From Stutzerimonas stutzeri (lineage in GTDB: Bacteria > Pseudomonadota > Gammaproteobacteria > Pseudomonadales > Pseudomonadaceae), in NCBI RefSeq assembly GCF_024448715.1, contig NZ_JAMOHZ010000008.1:62001-126000 (forward strand): a stretch of 64,000 nt of DNA. Reading direction: 5' to 3'. The translations under genes were made by a program, and so were the position numbers. This document shows positions 62,017-64,000 of the stretch, one piece after another. Every line of letters begins with the position of its first letter. Position 1 is the first letter of the stretch. The notes below the pieces were generated by a model. It was not told the origin of the DNA. It made no database searches and saw only the letters and a program-made list of their open reading frames with translations.

Positions 62017-63816
62017 ATGGCTATGACAGTTGGCGATTATGTAGTTGAGCGCCTGTATCAATGGGGTGTGCGACGTATCTACGGTTATCCCGGTGACGGC
62101 ATTAACGGCGTGTTCGGCGCCCTCAACCGGGCCAACGGCAAGATCCGCTTTATCCAGGCTCGACATGAGGAGATGGCTGCGTTCATGGCCTCGGCCGATG
62201 CCAAGTTCAATGGTGGCCTCGGCGTTTGCATCGCCACGTCCGGCCCCGGTGCGGCGCATCTTCTGACCGGCCTGTACGACGCGCGCATGGACCACATGCC
62301 AGTGCTCGCGATCGCCGGTCAGCAGGCGCGTACCGCCATGGGCGCGCACTATCAGCAGGAAGTCGATCTGGCGTCGATGTTCAAGGACGTCGCAGGCGCG
62401 TTCGTGCAGCAGGCCAGCGCACCGGCTCAGGTCCGGCATCTGATCGATCGGGCGATTCGCACCGCGGTGGGCCAGCGCACGGTCACTGCGATCATACTGC
62501 CCAACGACCTGCAGGAGATGGAGTACAGCGAGCCGCCACGGGCCCACGGCGCAGTGCATTCCGGTATCGGCTATACGCGGCCCAAGGTGGTGCCCTATGA
62601 GGTTGATCTCATACATGCCGCTGAAGTGCTCAACGCAGGCGAAAAGGTAGCGATCCTGGTTGGCGCCGGTGCGCTGAATGCCACCGATGAAGTCATTGCG
62701 GTAGCGGAAAAGCTCGGGGCCGGCGTCGCCAAGGCCTTGCTCGGTAAAGCCGCAGTGCCAGACGACCTGCCCTGGGTCACGGGCTCCATCGGCCTGCTCG
62801 GCACCGAGCCAAGCTACAAGCTGATGACCGAATGCGACACCTTGCTGATGATCGGTTCCGGCTTCCCCTACTCCGAATTCCTGCCCGAGGAAGGCCAGGC
62901 GCGCGGCGTGCAGATCGACCTCAAGGCCGACATGCTGAGCATTCGCTATCCGATGGAGGTGAACCTGCACGGCGACTCGGCGGAAACCCTGCGTGCGCTG
63001 TTGCCGCTGCTGCAGCAGAAGGCCGAGCGCACATGGCGAGGCGAGATCGAGAAATGGCGTGCTGACTGGGACGAAACCCTGGAGAAACGAGCCTTGGTCT
63101 CCGCCGACCCGATCAACCCGCAGCGCGTCGCCTTCGAACTATCGCCGCGATTGCCCGACTTCGCCATCATCACCAGCGATTCGGGTTCCTGCGCCAACTG
63201 GTTCGCCCGCGACGTGAAAATTCGCCGCGGCATGATGTGTTCGCTGTCTGGTGGGCTGGCTTCGATGGGCGCAGCCGTGCCTTATGCGATTGCCGCCAAG
63301 TTCGCCAATCCGGACCGCGCAGTGGTGGCGCTGGTGGGTGACGGCGCGATGCAGATGAACAACATGGCCGAGCTGATCACCGTCGCCAAGTATTGGAAGA
63401 CATGGCAGAACTCGCAGTGGATTTGCTGCGTGTTCAACAACGAGGACCTCAACCAGGTCACCTGGGAACAACGCGTGATGGAGGGCGACCCGAAGTTCGA
63501 AGCCTCGCAGAACATCCCCAACGTGCCCTACCACCGCTTCGCCGAATCGATTGGTCTCAAGGGTATCTACGTCGACCGCGAGGACCAGGTCGCCGCCGCC
63601 TGGGATGAAGCCTTCGCTGCCGACAGGCCGGTGCTGATCGAATTCAAGACCGACCCGAACGTGCCGCCGCTACCACCGCATCTCAAGTTTGAGCAGGCGA
63701 AAAAATACGCGACGGCATTGCTGCATGGAGACCCTGACCAGCGAGGCATTCTCGTTCAGTCGGCTAAGCAGGTGCTCAGCAAGGTGCTGCCAGAGCGCGG
63801 CAAGAAGAAGGAATAA
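62017..63816 (+). CDS. Thiamine diphosphate-dependent enzyme, PoxB/acetolactate synthase-like
   Basis: 599 residues with the three-domain layout of pyruvate oxidase/acetolactate synthase. Catalytic Glu in QARHEEMAAFMASADAKF near residue 50, the FAD-like central domain, and the ThDP motif GDGAMQMNN (near 447) to VFNNEDLNQV. Substrate is probably pyruvate or another 2-keto acid; neighbours give no hint. The C-terminal membrane anchor of E. coli PoxB is not evident, and it ends in a short Lys-rich tail. The ATG at 62017 gives the standard MTVGDYVVERL start; upstream open codons run through the repeats. Confidence 0.88.
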   Translation: MAMTVGDYVVERLYQWGVRRIYGYPGDGINGVFGALNRANGKIRFIQARHEEMAAFMASADAKFNGGLGVCIATSGPGAAHLLTGLYDARMDHMPVLAIAGQQARTAMGAHYQQEVDLASMFKDVAGAFVQQASAPAQVRHLIDRAIRTAVGQRTVTAIILPNDLQEMEYSEPPRAHGAVHSGIGYTRPKVVPYEVDLIHAAEVLNAGEKVAILVGAGALNATDEVIAVAEKLGAGVAKALLGKAAVPDDLPWVTGSIGLLGTEPSYKLMTECDTLLMIGSGFPYSEFLPEEGQARGVQIDLKADMLSIRYPMEVNLHGDSAETLRALLPLLQQKAERTWRGEIEKWRADWDETLEKRALVSADPINPQRVAFELSPRLPDFAIITSDSGSCANWFARDVKIRRGMMCSLSGGLASMGAAVPYAIAAKFANPDRAVVALVGDGAMQMNNMAELITVAKYWKTWQNSQWICCVFNNEDLNQVTWEQRVMEGDPKFEASQNIPNVPYHRFAESIGLKGIYVDREDQVAAAWDEAFAADRPVLIEFKTDPNVPPLPPHLKFEQAKKYATALLHGDPDQRGILVQSAKQVLSKVLPERGKKKE

Positions 63817-63840
63817 TTTGCGGTAGAGCGCTAGGCCCAA

Positions 63841-63857
63841 AGCCGAGCGCTTCGGCT
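63841..63857 (+). terminator. Possible hairpin after the ThDP enzyme gene
   Basis: AGCCGA-GCGCT-TCGGCT, a six-base perfect stem 25 bases after the stop. No T-run follows, so it is a weak terminator call. Confidence 0.35.
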
Positions 63858-63957
63858 CATTGATCGGTGCGATTTGCTACAGCGAGCCGCAGGCGGGAAC
63901 AGTACCAAGCTGTCCCGCCATGGCGCACCCATGATTCCGAGCGGTAGGTAACAGCTC

Positions 63958-64000
63958 TCAGTCCTGCTCGTCGCGGGTCATTTTCCCGGTCTTGCCGTCC
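63958..64000 (-). CDS. C-terminal end of an unidentified gene (cut by window edge)
   Basis: The minus-strand frame reads DGKTGKMTRDEQD and stop. The composition (charged, helix-forming) looks coding and would converge on the ThDP enzyme gene. Only 13 residues are visible, so no family can be named. Confidence 0.3.
   Translation of the reverse strand, partial: DGKTGKMTRDEQD

Overview
The window is chromosomal DNA from a high-GC gammaproteobacterium, most likely a member of the Pseudomonas stutzeri group (Stutzerimonas). The best single clue is the gene at 7795-8109. Its mature product is an 82-residue cytochrome c-551 that closely resembles, from memory, the P. stutzeri protein. A phnCDEFGHIJK-LMNP operon, PhhR/PhhABC, a PctA-like chemoreceptor and REP-like intergenic repeats also fit Pseudomonas. 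I saw no rRNA, tRNA, CRISPR array, insertion sequence or prophage. This is core or soft-core chromosome with a few accessory pieces.

Layout. 1-1955: end of an EmrAB-type drug efflux pair. 2135-5416: an FtrABCD-type ferrous iron uptake operon behind a partial Fur box. 5614-15839: assorted genes, namely norR divergent from cytochrome c-551, a LysR regulator, an HPP/CBS membrane protein, DUF488, an orphan TRAP substrate-binding protein, a thioredoxin reductase-like enzyme, a HEPN/MNT toxin-antitoxin pair and L-serine dehydratase. 15999-20171: one giant CheB-CheR-PAS-histidine kinase-receiver protein.

20487-39449 is an aromatic (and probably branched-chain) amino acid catabolic region: phhR, a D-2-hydroxyacid dehydrogenase, phhABC, an EAL phosphodiesterase, an amino-acid chemoreceptor with a sigma-28 promoter, a sodium-coupled transporter, maiA, hpd, a Leu/Phe-type dehydrogenase, a fused indolepyruvate:ferredoxin oxidoreductase, and its divergent Lrp-type regulator. 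Together these sense and import aromatic amino acids and convert Phe to Tyr to 4-hydroxyphenylpyruvate to homogentisate, with a side exit by oxidative decarboxylation of aryl-pyruvates. hmgA and the fumarylacetoacetase gene are not in the window. Six of the translation starts or leaders carry the AANAANAA motif recognised by Hfq/Crc, so the region is probably under carbon catabolite repression.

39473-55686 is a phosphonate region on the minus strand. It holds a complete carbon-phosphorus lyase operon (phnCDEFGHIJK, a 401-base repeat-filled gap, then phnLMNP), an MFS transporter, and a second smaller operon phnD2-phnC2-phnE2-phnM2. Both operons start behind 11-base phased repeats that look like Pho boxes. 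The second operon is the best candidate for an uncharacterised system: a phosphorus-ester or phosphonate importer joined to a divergent PhnM-like amidohydrolase.

55867-64000: DUF192 protein, CPA1 antiporter, Nei-type glycosylase, PilT/PilU-type ATPase, RluA-type pseudouridine synthase, DUF899 thioredoxin-like protein, a PoxB/acetolactate-synthase-like ThDP enzyme, and the tail of an unidentified gene at the right edge. A family of GTAGGGTGGGC inverted repeats is scattered over seven intergenic sites.
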